Origin: 66-474 sp964489055
GTDB lineage: Bacteria; Pseudomonadota; Gammaproteobacteria; Xanthomonadales; Rhodanobacteraceae
Direction: 5' to 3'
Length of the DNA stretch: 17,820 nt
Assembly (NCBI GenBank): GCA_964489055.1
Contig: CAZAXF010000061.1
Coordinates: 1 to 17,820 of the forward strand
Shown: in pieces, positions 7,054-13,167 of the stretch
Layout of the letters: the number at the start of each line of letters is the position of its first letter
How positions within the stretch are numbered: the first letter of the stretch is position 1
Program-made: the position numbers and the translations under genes
Notes under the pieces: generated by a model
What the model was told of the DNA's origin: nothing
Databases searched by the model: none
What the model saw: only the letters and a program-made list of their open reading frames with translations

Positions 7054-7524
7054 TCAGCGCGCTGCGGCGGTCATGGATTTGGCGTAGCGCCAGGCATCGG
7101 TGCCGTCCTCGTAGTACCCGGCGACGCGCGCGGCCCGGTGGTAGCCGGCGCGTTCGTACAACCCGATTGCGGGGCGGTTGCCCACCTGTACTTCCAGCGC
7201 CATCAGGCTGCACCCGCGGCCCCTCGCGTCGGTTTCGGCTGCCTCCAGCAGTGTCGCACCGACGCCGTCGCCGCGCCGGTCGGCGCGCACCGCCAGCGAG
7301 TACAGCCGCGCGACGCGCGCATGCTGCCGGTAGAAGACCACCGCTGCGCCCGACAGGTCACCGGGCGGGCCGCACACCAGCACCCCGACGCTCGGCCTGC
7401 GAAGGTAGCGTCGCCACTGGCGCCGGCTGATGCGGTCGCTGTGGAAACTCGCTTCCTCGAGCGCCAGCAGTGCCTCCAGGTCGGCGGGCGTGGCGTGGCG
7501 GATGGGCGGGGTCGGGCCGGTCAT
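7054..7524 (-). CDS. GNAT family N-acetyltransferase (RimI-like)
   Basis: The 156-residue protein is a single GNAT domain. It begins with IRHATPADLEALLALEEASF (8-27), a typical first strand and helix. It carries the acetyl-CoA motif A at LYSLAVRADRRGDGVGATLL (74-93), with R-R-G-D-G-V-G as the pyrophosphate loop, and motif B near LEVQVGNRPAIGLYERAGY (110-128). The YYEDGTDAWRYAKSM end resembles RimI. The acceptor is unknown: a ribosomal or other protein N-terminus, or a small molecule. It is divergent from an RLAN/RimK-type ATP-grasp gene across 125 bases. This is notable because RLAN ATP-grasps typically neighbour a GNAT fused to a papain-like peptidase. Here no peptidase domain follows. The ATG at 7522-7524 is preceded by TACGCT at 6 nt and no Shine-Dalgarno sequence. 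Confidence 0.9.
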   Translation of the reverse strand: MTGPTPPIRHATPADLEALLALEEASFHSDRISRRQWRRYLRRPSVGVLVCGPPGDLSGAAVVFYRQHARVARLYSLAVRADRRGDGVGATLLEAAETDARGRGCSLMALEVQVGNRPAIGLYERAGYHRAARVAGYYEDGTDAWRYAKSMTAAAR

Positions 7525-7530
7525 GCGCGC

Positions 7531-7536
7531 AGCGTA
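7531..7536 (-). promoter_or_regulatory. Candidate -10 box (TACGCT) for leaderless GNAT transcript
   Basis: On the minus strand TACGCT is followed by GCGCGC and the GNAT ATG. A TTGCGC hexamer 18 bases upstream (7555-7560) is a plausible -35 box. No Shine-Dalgarno sequence is present. Confidence 0.5.
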
Positions 7537-7649
7537 GGCGGCGGCGGGCGAGGCGCGCAAGCCACGCGTCCGGGCCTTGCGTCCGGCGCGTTTCCTGTCG
7601 ACACTGCGCGCACCATCAGCCCCGGCGGGCACCAACCAGGAAGTGATCG

Positions 7650-9131
7650 ATGAGCCGGCTGGTCATCGTTGTGGAAAAGGCCTCGGACTGGGGCTCGTAC
7701 TATCCGTCCGACAATGTCGTGACCGCGACGCAGTACCTGCGCGAGCCGCTGGGCGGCAACGAGCGCACCCACGTCATCAACCTGTGCCGCAGCTACAAGT
7801 ACCTGGGCATCGGCCACTATGTATCGTTGCTGGGCGAGGCGCGTGGCCACCGCGTGATTCCCTCGGTGCGCACGATAAGCGACCTGCGCAAGCGTTCGCT
7901 GTACGGGCTGGACGTCGAGGACCTGAACCAGAAACTTGCGCACTTCCTCCCGGCCGGCGGTCAGGACACCACCGACCTCGGGATCCTGGTGTACTTCGGG
8001 GTCACCTCGTATCCGGCGCTCAAGGACCTGGCGCGGCAGGTGTTCGAAACCTTTCCCTGCCCGCTGCTGCGGATCGAGTTCACGCGCGAGCGGGTGTGGC
8101 GGATCAATGCGATCAAGCCGGTCGGGCTGCACACCCTGGACGACGCCCAGGAGGACGCCTTCGCGCAGGCGCTGGATGCGTTCTCCAAACGCCTGTGGCG
8201 CAAGCCGCGCGCGCGCAGGCAGTTCCGCTACGACCTCGCGATGCTGGTCAATCCGAAGGAGGCGATGCCGCCCTCGAACGCCCGTGCGTTGAAGCAGTTT
8301 GTCGCGGCCGGGCGCGCGCTTGGCGTGGAGGTCGATGCCATCGGCAAGCACGATTATCCGCGCCTGGCCGAATACGACGGATTGTTCATCCGCGAGACCA
8401 CCGCGCCGGATGACCACACCTATCGTTTCGCGCACAAGGCCGAGCGCGAGGGCATGGTGGTGATCGACGATCCGACCTCAATCCTGCGCTGCACCAACAA
8501 GATCTACCTCAACGACCTGCTGCGTGCGCACAAGCTGGCGGTGCCGCGCTCGGAGGTGCTGTTCCGCGAGGACGCGAAACAACTTCGCGAGCTGCCGGAG
8601 CGGCTCGGCTTTCCGCTGGTGCTGAAGATTCCCGACGGTTCGTTCTCGCGCGGCGTGGTCAAGGTCGAGGACCCCGACCAGATGGCCGATGCGGCCGCGC
8701 GGCTGTTCCAGAGCACCGCGCTGCTGATCGCGCAGGAATTTTTGTACACCGAGTTCGACTGGCGCATTGGCGTGCTCAACCGCAAGGCGCTGTACGCCTG
8801 CAAGTACTTCATGTCGCGCGGGCACTGGCAGATCTACAATCACGGTGCCCGTGGCAGCGCGCGTTCCGGCGGATTCGAGTGCATGGCAATCGACGACGCG
8901 CCGCCGGCGGTGGTGAAGCTGGCGCTGCGCGGTGCAGCCGCGATCGGCAACGGGTTGTACGGGGTGGATATCAAGCAGAACGGCGAGCGCGCGGTGCTGA
9001 TCGAGGTGAACGACAACCCGTCCATCGACGCCGGTGTGGAAGATGCTCACCTGGGCACGGAGTTGTACGCCTGCATCATGCGCGAGCTGCTGCGCCGGAT
9101 GGAAGCCAAGCGCAGCGGCGAGTCGGCGTAG
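7650..9131 (+). CDS. RimK-family ATP-grasp ligase with N-terminal RLAN domain
   Basis: The 493-residue protein combines an N-terminal RLAN-type domain (about 1-160; start LVIVVEKASDWGSYYP, then HVINLCRSYKYLGIGHYVSLL) with a RimK-like ATP-grasp domain (about 195-480). ATP and Mg ligands are recognisable: Lys284 (TNKIYL), Lys326 (VLKIPDGSFSRGV), Glu363 (QEFL), Asp440 (GVDIK), and Glu452 with Asn454 (IEVNDNP). The family forms amide bonds between a carboxylate, activated as acyl phosphate, and an amino acid or peptide. The substrate of the RLAN subgroup is not established. AGGAAG lies about 8 bases before the ATG as a Shine-Dalgarno sequence. It is divergent from a GNAT gene, and RLAN genes are known to neighbour GNAT genes, so the two probably act together. 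It is cytoplasmic, with no signal peptide. Confidence 0.93.
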   Translation: MSRLVIVVEKASDWGSYYPSDNVVTATQYLREPLGGNERTHVINLCRSYKYLGIGHYVSLLGEARGHRVIPSVRTISDLRKRSLYGLDVEDLNQKLAHFLPAGGQDTTDLGILVYFGVTSYPALKDLARQVFETFPCPLLRIEFTRERVWRINAIKPVGLHTLDDAQEDAFAQALDAFSKRLWRKPRARRQFRYDLAMLVNPKEAMPPSNARALKQFVAAGRALGVEVDAIGKHDYPRLAEYDGLFIRETTAPDDHTYRFAHKAEREGMVVIDDPTSILRCTNKIYLNDLLRAHKLAVPRSEVLFREDAKQLRELPERLGFPLVLKIPDGSFSRGVVKVEDPDQMADAAARLFQSTALLIAQEFLYTEFDWRIGVLNRKALYACKYFMSRGHWQIYNHGARGSARSGGFECMAIDDAPPAVVKLALRGAAAIGNGLYGVDIKQNGERAVLIEVNDNPSIDAGVEDAHLGTELYACIMRELLRRMEAKRSGESA

Positions 9132-9169
9132 TTGCCGCGGTCCCGACCGGAACTTTCGCGGGTGCGGAT

Positions 9170-9508
9170 CTACCTTCCGCCGCCGCAGGCCGACCACCGT
9201 GCGCAGGCCCGGTACGCGACCAGCACCATCGCCGGCGCGGCCAGCGCCCAGAACGCCGGTGACCAGCCGAGCGTCGCATCGTGCAGCGGCAAGGGGGTCA
9301 AGCCCAGCAAAACCAGGCCGCAGGCGAGCCAGGTGGCCGCGAAAAGCATGACCGGATCCGGCGTGGCCGCAGCCGGGGCGCCACGCCGGTGGCGGGCCGC
9401 GTGGCGGCGTTCGTGTCGGCGGACCTGTGCCGGCGGGTGCGGCCCGCGGCTGCGGCGCAGCGCAAGCAAGCGATTCGTGGTGCCGGTGCGGGAAGTCGTG
9501 TGGCGCAT
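9170..9508 (-). CDS. Small membrane protein with two predicted transmembrane helices
   Basis: I do not recognise a named family. The 112-residue product has an Arg/His-rich, Pro-containing N-terminal half (residues 1-50, cytoplasmic if inside-positive). Two hydrophobic helices follow: about 53-73 (VMLFAATWLACGLVLLGL) and 82-99 (WSPAFWALAAPAMVLVAY), joined by a short loop TPLPLHDATLG. The end is Cys/Arg rich. GGAG is suitably spaced before the ATG at 9506-9508. Residue 54 (Met) is an alternative start that would leave only the membrane hairpin. It converges on the ATP-grasp gene (38-base gap) and is divergent from aroE (90 bases). The function cannot be inferred from context. Confidence 0.7.
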   Translation of the reverse strand: MRHTTSRTGTTNRLLALRRSRGPHPPAQVRRHERRHAARHRRGAPAAATPDPVMLFAATWLACGLVLLGLTPLPLHDATLGWSPAFWALAAPAMVLVAYRACARWSACGGGR

Positions 9509-9586
9509 GGGATGCTCCGTGGCGGGTTGGCGTGATCCTGCACCGGTGGCGTCTCACGGGCTGCGACGAACATTGCGTGGCGCGCT

Positions 9587-9592
9587 TACACT
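9587..9592 (+). promoter_or_regulatory. Candidate -10 box (TACACT) for leaderless aroE transcript
   Basis: TACACT is followed by CAGCCA and the aroE ATG at 9599. The 6-nt spacing would place the transcription start at the initiator A. No Shine-Dalgarno sequence lies upstream, and no convincing -35 hexamer is visible at 16-18 bases. Confidence 0.5.
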
Positions 9593-9598
9593 CAGCCA

Positions 9599-10426
9599 AT
9601 GACCGACCTTCCGCGCTACGCCGTGTTCGGCCATCCCATCGCGCACTCGCTGTCGCCGCGCCTGCACCACCGGTTCGCGACGCAGGCCGGGATCGCGCTG
9701 GAATACACCGCGATCGACGCCACGCCGGCGGTGTTTGCATCCGCCGTGCGCACTTTTCTTGCCGGCGGCGGGCGCGGCGCCAATGTCACCGTGCCCCACA
9801 AGGCCGCAGCGTTTGCGCTGGCCGACGTGGCCACCACGACCGCGGCGCGGCTCGGTGTCGCCAACGTGCTGACGCGGCTTGCCGACGGGCGCATCGAGGC
9901 CGACAGCAACGACGGTGCCGGCCTGCTGGCGGATCTTGGCGCGCGCCGCGGCGTCGATCCGCGCGCGAAGTCGGTGTTGCTGCTGGGCGCCGGAGGCGCT
10001 GCGCGCGCGGTGGCGTTCGCGCTGCTGGACGCGGATGTGGCAACGCTGGTGATCGCCAACCGTACCTTCGAGCGTGCGGCGCAGCTTGCCCAAGCCCTGG
10101 CCGACCCCGCGCGCGTGCACGCCTGCCCTTGGGACGACCTGGCGCAACAGGCTTCCGCAGACCTGATCGTCAACGCGACCTCGGCCGGCGTGCAGGAGGC
10201 CGCGCTGTCGCCGCCGGCGTCGCTGGTCCATGCGCACACGGCAGTCTGCGACCTGAGCTACGGGCGCGCCGCGGAGGGATTCCTGGCCTGGGCCAGGCAG
10301 GCAGGCTGCGCATCGGCGTTCGACGGACTGGGCATGCTGGTGGAGACCGCCGCCGCGTCGTTCGAACGCTGGCACGGCATCCGGCCCGACACCGACGCCG
10401 CGCTGCAGGCCCTGCGCTGGCCGTAG
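9599..10426 (+). CDS. aroE: Shikimate dehydrogenase (NADP+)
   Basis: AroE reduces 3-dehydroshikimate to shikimate in aromatic amino acid synthesis. The 275-residue protein has the shikimate-site SLSP (17-20), NVTVPHK with catalytic Lys68 (62-68), the NADP-binding glycine loop GAGGAARA (130-137), the NRT segment (154-156) that recognises the 2'-phosphate, NATSAG (192-197) and the C-terminal GLGMLVE (244-249). Several usually invariant positions differ. The NTDG motif is SNDG (103-106), with catalytic Asp105 kept. GAVNT is GVANV (86-90). The substrate-binding Gln after GMLVE is Thr250. The TAG stop (10424-10426) lies inside the GTAG head of the first REP element of the downstream array. It converges on the gamma-carbonic anhydrase gene; in E. 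coli aroE and yrdA are also neighbours. Confidence 0.96.
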   Translation: MTDLPRYAVFGHPIAHSLSPRLHHRFATQAGIALEYTAIDATPAVFASAVRTFLAGGGRGANVTVPHKAAAFALADVATTTAARLGVANVLTRLADGRIEADSNDGAGLLADLGARRGVDPRAKSVLLLGAGGAARAVAFALLDADVATLVIANRTFERAAQLAQALADPARVHACPWDDLAQQASADLIVNATSAGVQEAALSPPASLVHAHTAVCDLSYGRAAEGFLAWARQAGCASAFDGLGMLVETAAASFERWHGIRPDTDAALQALRWP

Positions 10427-10731
10427 CGTGCGCTCTGCGCACGGGGGATCGCGTTGCAACGTGCGGTTCAATCGTGCGCGGAGCGCACGCTACGCAGGTT
10501 TGTTGGTTCCGGCGTGATGCTGGTTTCCTCGCGCGGGCCGTAGCGTGCGCTCTGCGCACGAGGGAATCACGTTGCAATGTGCAGGCTCAATCGTGCGCGG
10601 AGCGCACGCTACGCAGGTTTGTTGGTTCCGGCGTGATGCTGGTTTCCCCGCGCGGGCCGTAGCGTGCGCTCTGCGCACGGGAAAATCGCGATGCAATGTG
10701 CGGGTTCAATCGTGCGCGGAGCGCACGCTAC
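10423..10731. repeat. Array of six GTAG-type REP elements in three inverted pairs (BIME-like)
   Basis: Each element is GTAG plus a 7-bp stem CGTGCGC/GCGCACG with a 3-nt loop (TCT in forward copies; TCC in inverted copies read on their own strand). Forward copies lie at 10423-10443, 10540-10560 and 10659-10679. Inverted copies lie at 10473-10493, 10592-10612 and 10711-10731. The period is 117-119 bases. The 29-31-base segments inside pairs and the 46-base segments between pairs are also conserved. The array fills the whole gap between two convergent genes; its first GTAG contains the aroE stop and its last contains the carbonic anhydrase stop. A seventh copy is at 17667-17687. Such elements are normally mobilised by a RAYT transposase encoded elsewhere; none is in this window. 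Confidence 0.95.
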
Positions 10732-11270
10732 GCAAACTCCTGCGCGAGGTAGGTGTCCTTGAGCTTGACGTAGTGCTGCGCGGAATAGTGCAGCGCCTCG
10801 ATTTCGGTTTCCGACAGCTTGCGGACGCAGCGTGCGGGGTTGCCGACCCAGAGCTCGCCTTCGCCGACCACCTTGCCCGGCGCGATGAGCGCGCCGGCGC
10901 CGACGATGGCATGGCGTTCCACCCGCGCGCCGTCCATCACCGTGGCGTGCATGCCGATCAGGCAGGCATCGCCGATGGTGCACGCGTGCACCACCGCGCC
11001 GTGGCCGATGGTGACGTCGGTGCCCACGATGCATGGATGGCCGCCGGGCGTGTAGGGGCCGTCGTGGGTGACGTGCAGCACCGCGCTGTCCTGCACGTTG
11101 CTGCGTGCGCCGATGCGGATGCGTTCGACGTCGCCGCGCAGCACCGTGCCCGGCCAGATTGACACGTCGTCACCCAGTTCCACGTCGCCGATCACCGTGG
11201 CCGCCGGATCCACGTACACCCGTGCGCCGAACGCTGGCGTTGTACCCCGGTATGGTCTGATCGGTTGCAT
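10728..11270 (-). CDS. Gamma-carbonic anhydrase family protein (YrdA-like)
   Basis: The 180-residue protein forms a left-handed beta-helix of hexapeptide repeats (about 20-145) with a C-terminal helix. The three zinc-ligand histidines are present: His66 (VLHVTH), His90 (TIGHGA) and His95 (VVHAC). Arg45 and Asp47 (LRGD) and Gln60 with Asp61 (NVQD) match the trimer and active-site residues of the Cam/YrdA/PaaY group. Activity on CO2 is possible but not assured in this subgroup. It starts 21 bases after the stop of the patatin gene on the same strand, which suggests co-transcription. There is no strong Shine-Dalgarno sequence. Its TAG stop (10728-10730) is part of the CTAC end (reverse of GTAG) of the last REP element, so its final codons GAG-TTT-GCG run directly into the repeat. 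Confidence 0.95.
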   Translation of the reverse strand: MQPIRPYRGTTPAFGARVYVDPAATVIGDVELGDDVSIWPGTVLRGDVERIRIGARSNVQDSAVLHVTHDGPYTPGGHPCIVGTDVTIGHGAVVHACTIGDACLIGMHATVMDGARVERHAIVGAGALIAPGKVVGEGELWVGNPARCVRKLSETEIEALHYSAQHYVKLKDTYLAQEFA

Positions 11271-11291
11271 CGTGGTTGCGGTTTTGCCTGT

Positions 11292-13103
11292 TCAGGCGAT
11301 GGTAGCGCCGTCGCCCCGGCGCGGTGCGGGAAATCCCTCGCGCAGCGCGTCGCGGGCACAGCGGTAGCCGATCTCGATTGCACGATCGAACTTGTGCCAG
11401 TCGAACATGCCGACTTCCTGCATGTCCGGACGCAACACCAGGTCGGCCAGCTCGCGACGCCGCGCACTGCCGGTTTCCGAGTTGACCATGCCCGCGCGCA
11501 CCAGGATCGCGAACGCACCCGGGCGCCAGTCGTGACGCTTGCGCTCGGCCCACACCACCGGCCAGGGCGGCGATGCGGCCTCTTCCACCCCGGCGCGCAG
11601 GGTATCGTCGGCGCCGATGTCCACCGCGATCACGCGGCCGTGGATTTCCTCGGCCAGCACGTCGGTGGGCAGGTTGTTGATCACCGCACCATCGACGTAC
11701 ACGTGCCCGTCGTGGAACAGCGGCGGCAGGATTCCCGGCACCGCGCTGGAGGCGCGCAGCCAGCGCCACAGCTTGCCGGTGCGATGCACCGCGGTGGTGC
11801 CCAGCGTCAGGTCGGCCGATACGCAGGCGTAGTCGAGCGGCAGGTCCTCGATGTCCACTTCGCCGAAGGCTTCGCGCATCAGGGCGGTGGTGCGCGCGCC
11901 CCGCGTCAACGCGACCAGCGGAAACGTCCAGTCGCCCAGCGGCTTGCCTTCGACCATGGTGCGGTGACACGTTGCGCGCAACCTGGTGTCGTTCCATTGG
12001 TGCGCGACGCCGGCACCGATGATTGCGCCGATGCTGGTACCGATCACCGTGTCGATTTCGATGCCCGTCTCGCGCAGTGCCTGGACCACACCGATCTGCG
12101 CGAAGCCGCGCGCGCCGCCGCCGGACAGCACCAGGGTGGTGCCGTTGCCGGTCAGCAGGCGGGCAAGGCGCGCCACGTCGTCGCCGTGGCGCCAGTGGTG
12201 GTGGCGCGGCTCCTCGCCGCCAAGCCGGGCCCGCCACGCGGCCGCGGCGCCGTGGGTGAACTTTCCGTGCGAATGGCGCAGCACCAGGTGGCGCGGCCGG
12301 CAATAGGTGAATTCGCCGGTGGACGCGCGATCGTGTGGCCAGATGGTGGCGTCGCGCGGGGTGGATACGCCGACCGGGTAGGGCCAGTCACGCGGCGGTG
12401 TGTCGGCGTCGGCCAGCAGCAGCAGCGCGTCGGCCTGGCGCCGGCACAGGCGCCGCCAGGACGCATCACCGTCATCGACGTACAGCACGTAGCGCGCCTC
12501 GGTCTCGCGCGCCGTGAACCAGTCGCTGTCATGGCCCTGTCCCTGCGCGGCGCCGATCAGGCTGCATTCGCCCCAGGCCAGCAGCCGCCGTTGCAGCGAT
12601 CGGGCGAAAGCCTGCACGTCGATGTCGCGATTGAACGGCAGGATCGCGAACGTGCGCGGCAGGCTGGGGGCGTCCTCGTTCTGCAGGTGGTGCACCGCGA
12701 CCTGCGCCGCTCCGAGCATCGCCAGCGGATGGCGTTCGACCAGCGACTCGAACGCCTTGCGCGAGAGCCGCAGTACTTCCGAATCGCGCAGCGCGCGCAC
12801 GCTGTGGGTGCGCGGCTCGCCGTTGATCAGCCCGACTTCGCCCAGCGTCACGCCGGCCGGCAGCACGCCGAGCATGCGTGGCTCACCGCCCATCCGTGGG
12901 GTGCCGAAAACCCCGAGGCTGCCGGATTTCAGCAGGTACAACGCGTCGGATTCCTCCCCGCGCAGGTACAGCGGCGCGCCGCCGGGCAGCCACAACCACG
13001 CCATCTCGCGCAGCAACGATTCCATCTCGTGCCGCTTGAGGTGGCCGAACACGGCGGTCCGGCCCAGCAGCGGGTACAGTTCCGGTGGCGGCACCGTTGC
13101 CAT
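11292..13103 (-). CDS. Patatin-like phospholipase with N-terminal cyclic-nucleotide-binding domain
   Basis: The 603-residue protein resembles the NTE/patatin group. Residues ~15-130 form a cNMP-binding domain; its phosphate-binding cassette GEVGLINGEPRTHS (88-101) keeps the key Glu89 and Arg98, so cAMP or c-di-nucleotide binding is plausible. A linker domain (about 150-290) is typical of the family. The patatin domain begins near 322, with oxyanion loop GGGARG (328-333), nucleophile Ser357 in GTSIG (355-359), and Asp471 in DGA (471-473) completing the Ser-Asp dyad. It should hydrolyse (lyso)phospholipids at the inner membrane face under nucleotide control. No transmembrane segment is seen. 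The ATG at 13101-13103 has no Shine-Dalgarno sequence but has TACGAT 6 nt upstream. It is divergent from prlC (64 bases) and upstream of the carbonic anhydrase gene. Confidence 0.93.
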   Translation of the reverse strand: MATVPPPELYPLLGRTAVFGHLKRHEMESLLREMAWLWLPGGAPLYLRGEESDALYLLKSGSLGVFGTPRMGGEPRMLGVLPAGVTLGEVGLINGEPRTHSVRALRDSEVLRLSRKAFESLVERHPLAMLGAAQVAVHHLQNEDAPSLPRTFAILPFNRDIDVQAFARSLQRRLLAWGECSLIGAAQGQGHDSDWFTARETEARYVLYVDDGDASWRRLCRRQADALLLLADADTPPRDWPYPVGVSTPRDATIWPHDRASTGEFTYCRPRHLVLRHSHGKFTHGAAAAWRARLGGEEPRHHHWRHGDDVARLARLLTGNGTTLVLSGGGARGFAQIGVVQALRETGIEIDTVIGTSIGAIIGAGVAHQWNDTRLRATCHRTMVEGKPLGDWTFPLVALTRGARTTALMREAFGEVDIEDLPLDYACVSADLTLGTTAVHRTGKLWRWLRASSAVPGILPPLFHDGHVYVDGAVINNLPTDVLAEEIHGRVIAVDIGADDTLRAGVEEAASPPWPVVWAERKRHDWRPGAFAILVRAGMVNSETGSARRRELADLVLRPDMQEVGMFDWHKFDRAIEIGYRCARDALREGFPAPRRGDGATIA

Positions 13104-13109
13104 GCCGCG

Positions 13110-13115
13110 ATCGTA
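13110..13115 (-). promoter_or_regulatory. Candidate -10 box (TACGAT) for leaderless patatin transcript
   Basis: On the minus strand TACGAT is followed by CGCGGC and the patatin ATG. TTGCCG (reverse of 13132-13137), 16 bases upstream, is a plausible -35 box. No Shine-Dalgarno sequence is present. Confidence 0.5.
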
Positions 13116-13167
13116 ACTTGATTTTGCCCTGCGGCAACGCCACGCTGGGGAATCGGTTGGAGCGCCC

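Noticed and set aside
10423..10731. Regularly spaced palindromes resembling a CRISPR array
   Set aside because: The period is 117-119 bases and the intervening segments are themselves repeated, not unique spacers. The units alternate in orientation and have GTAG heads, which fits REP/BIME elements. No cas genes are present.
11265..13121. Long plus-strand open frame (618 codons) opposite the patatin gene
   Set aside because: It is antisense to a protein with intact catalytic motifs. Its translation is low-complexity (Arg/Gly/Ala/Gln/His) with no recognisable domain, as expected in high-GC DNA.
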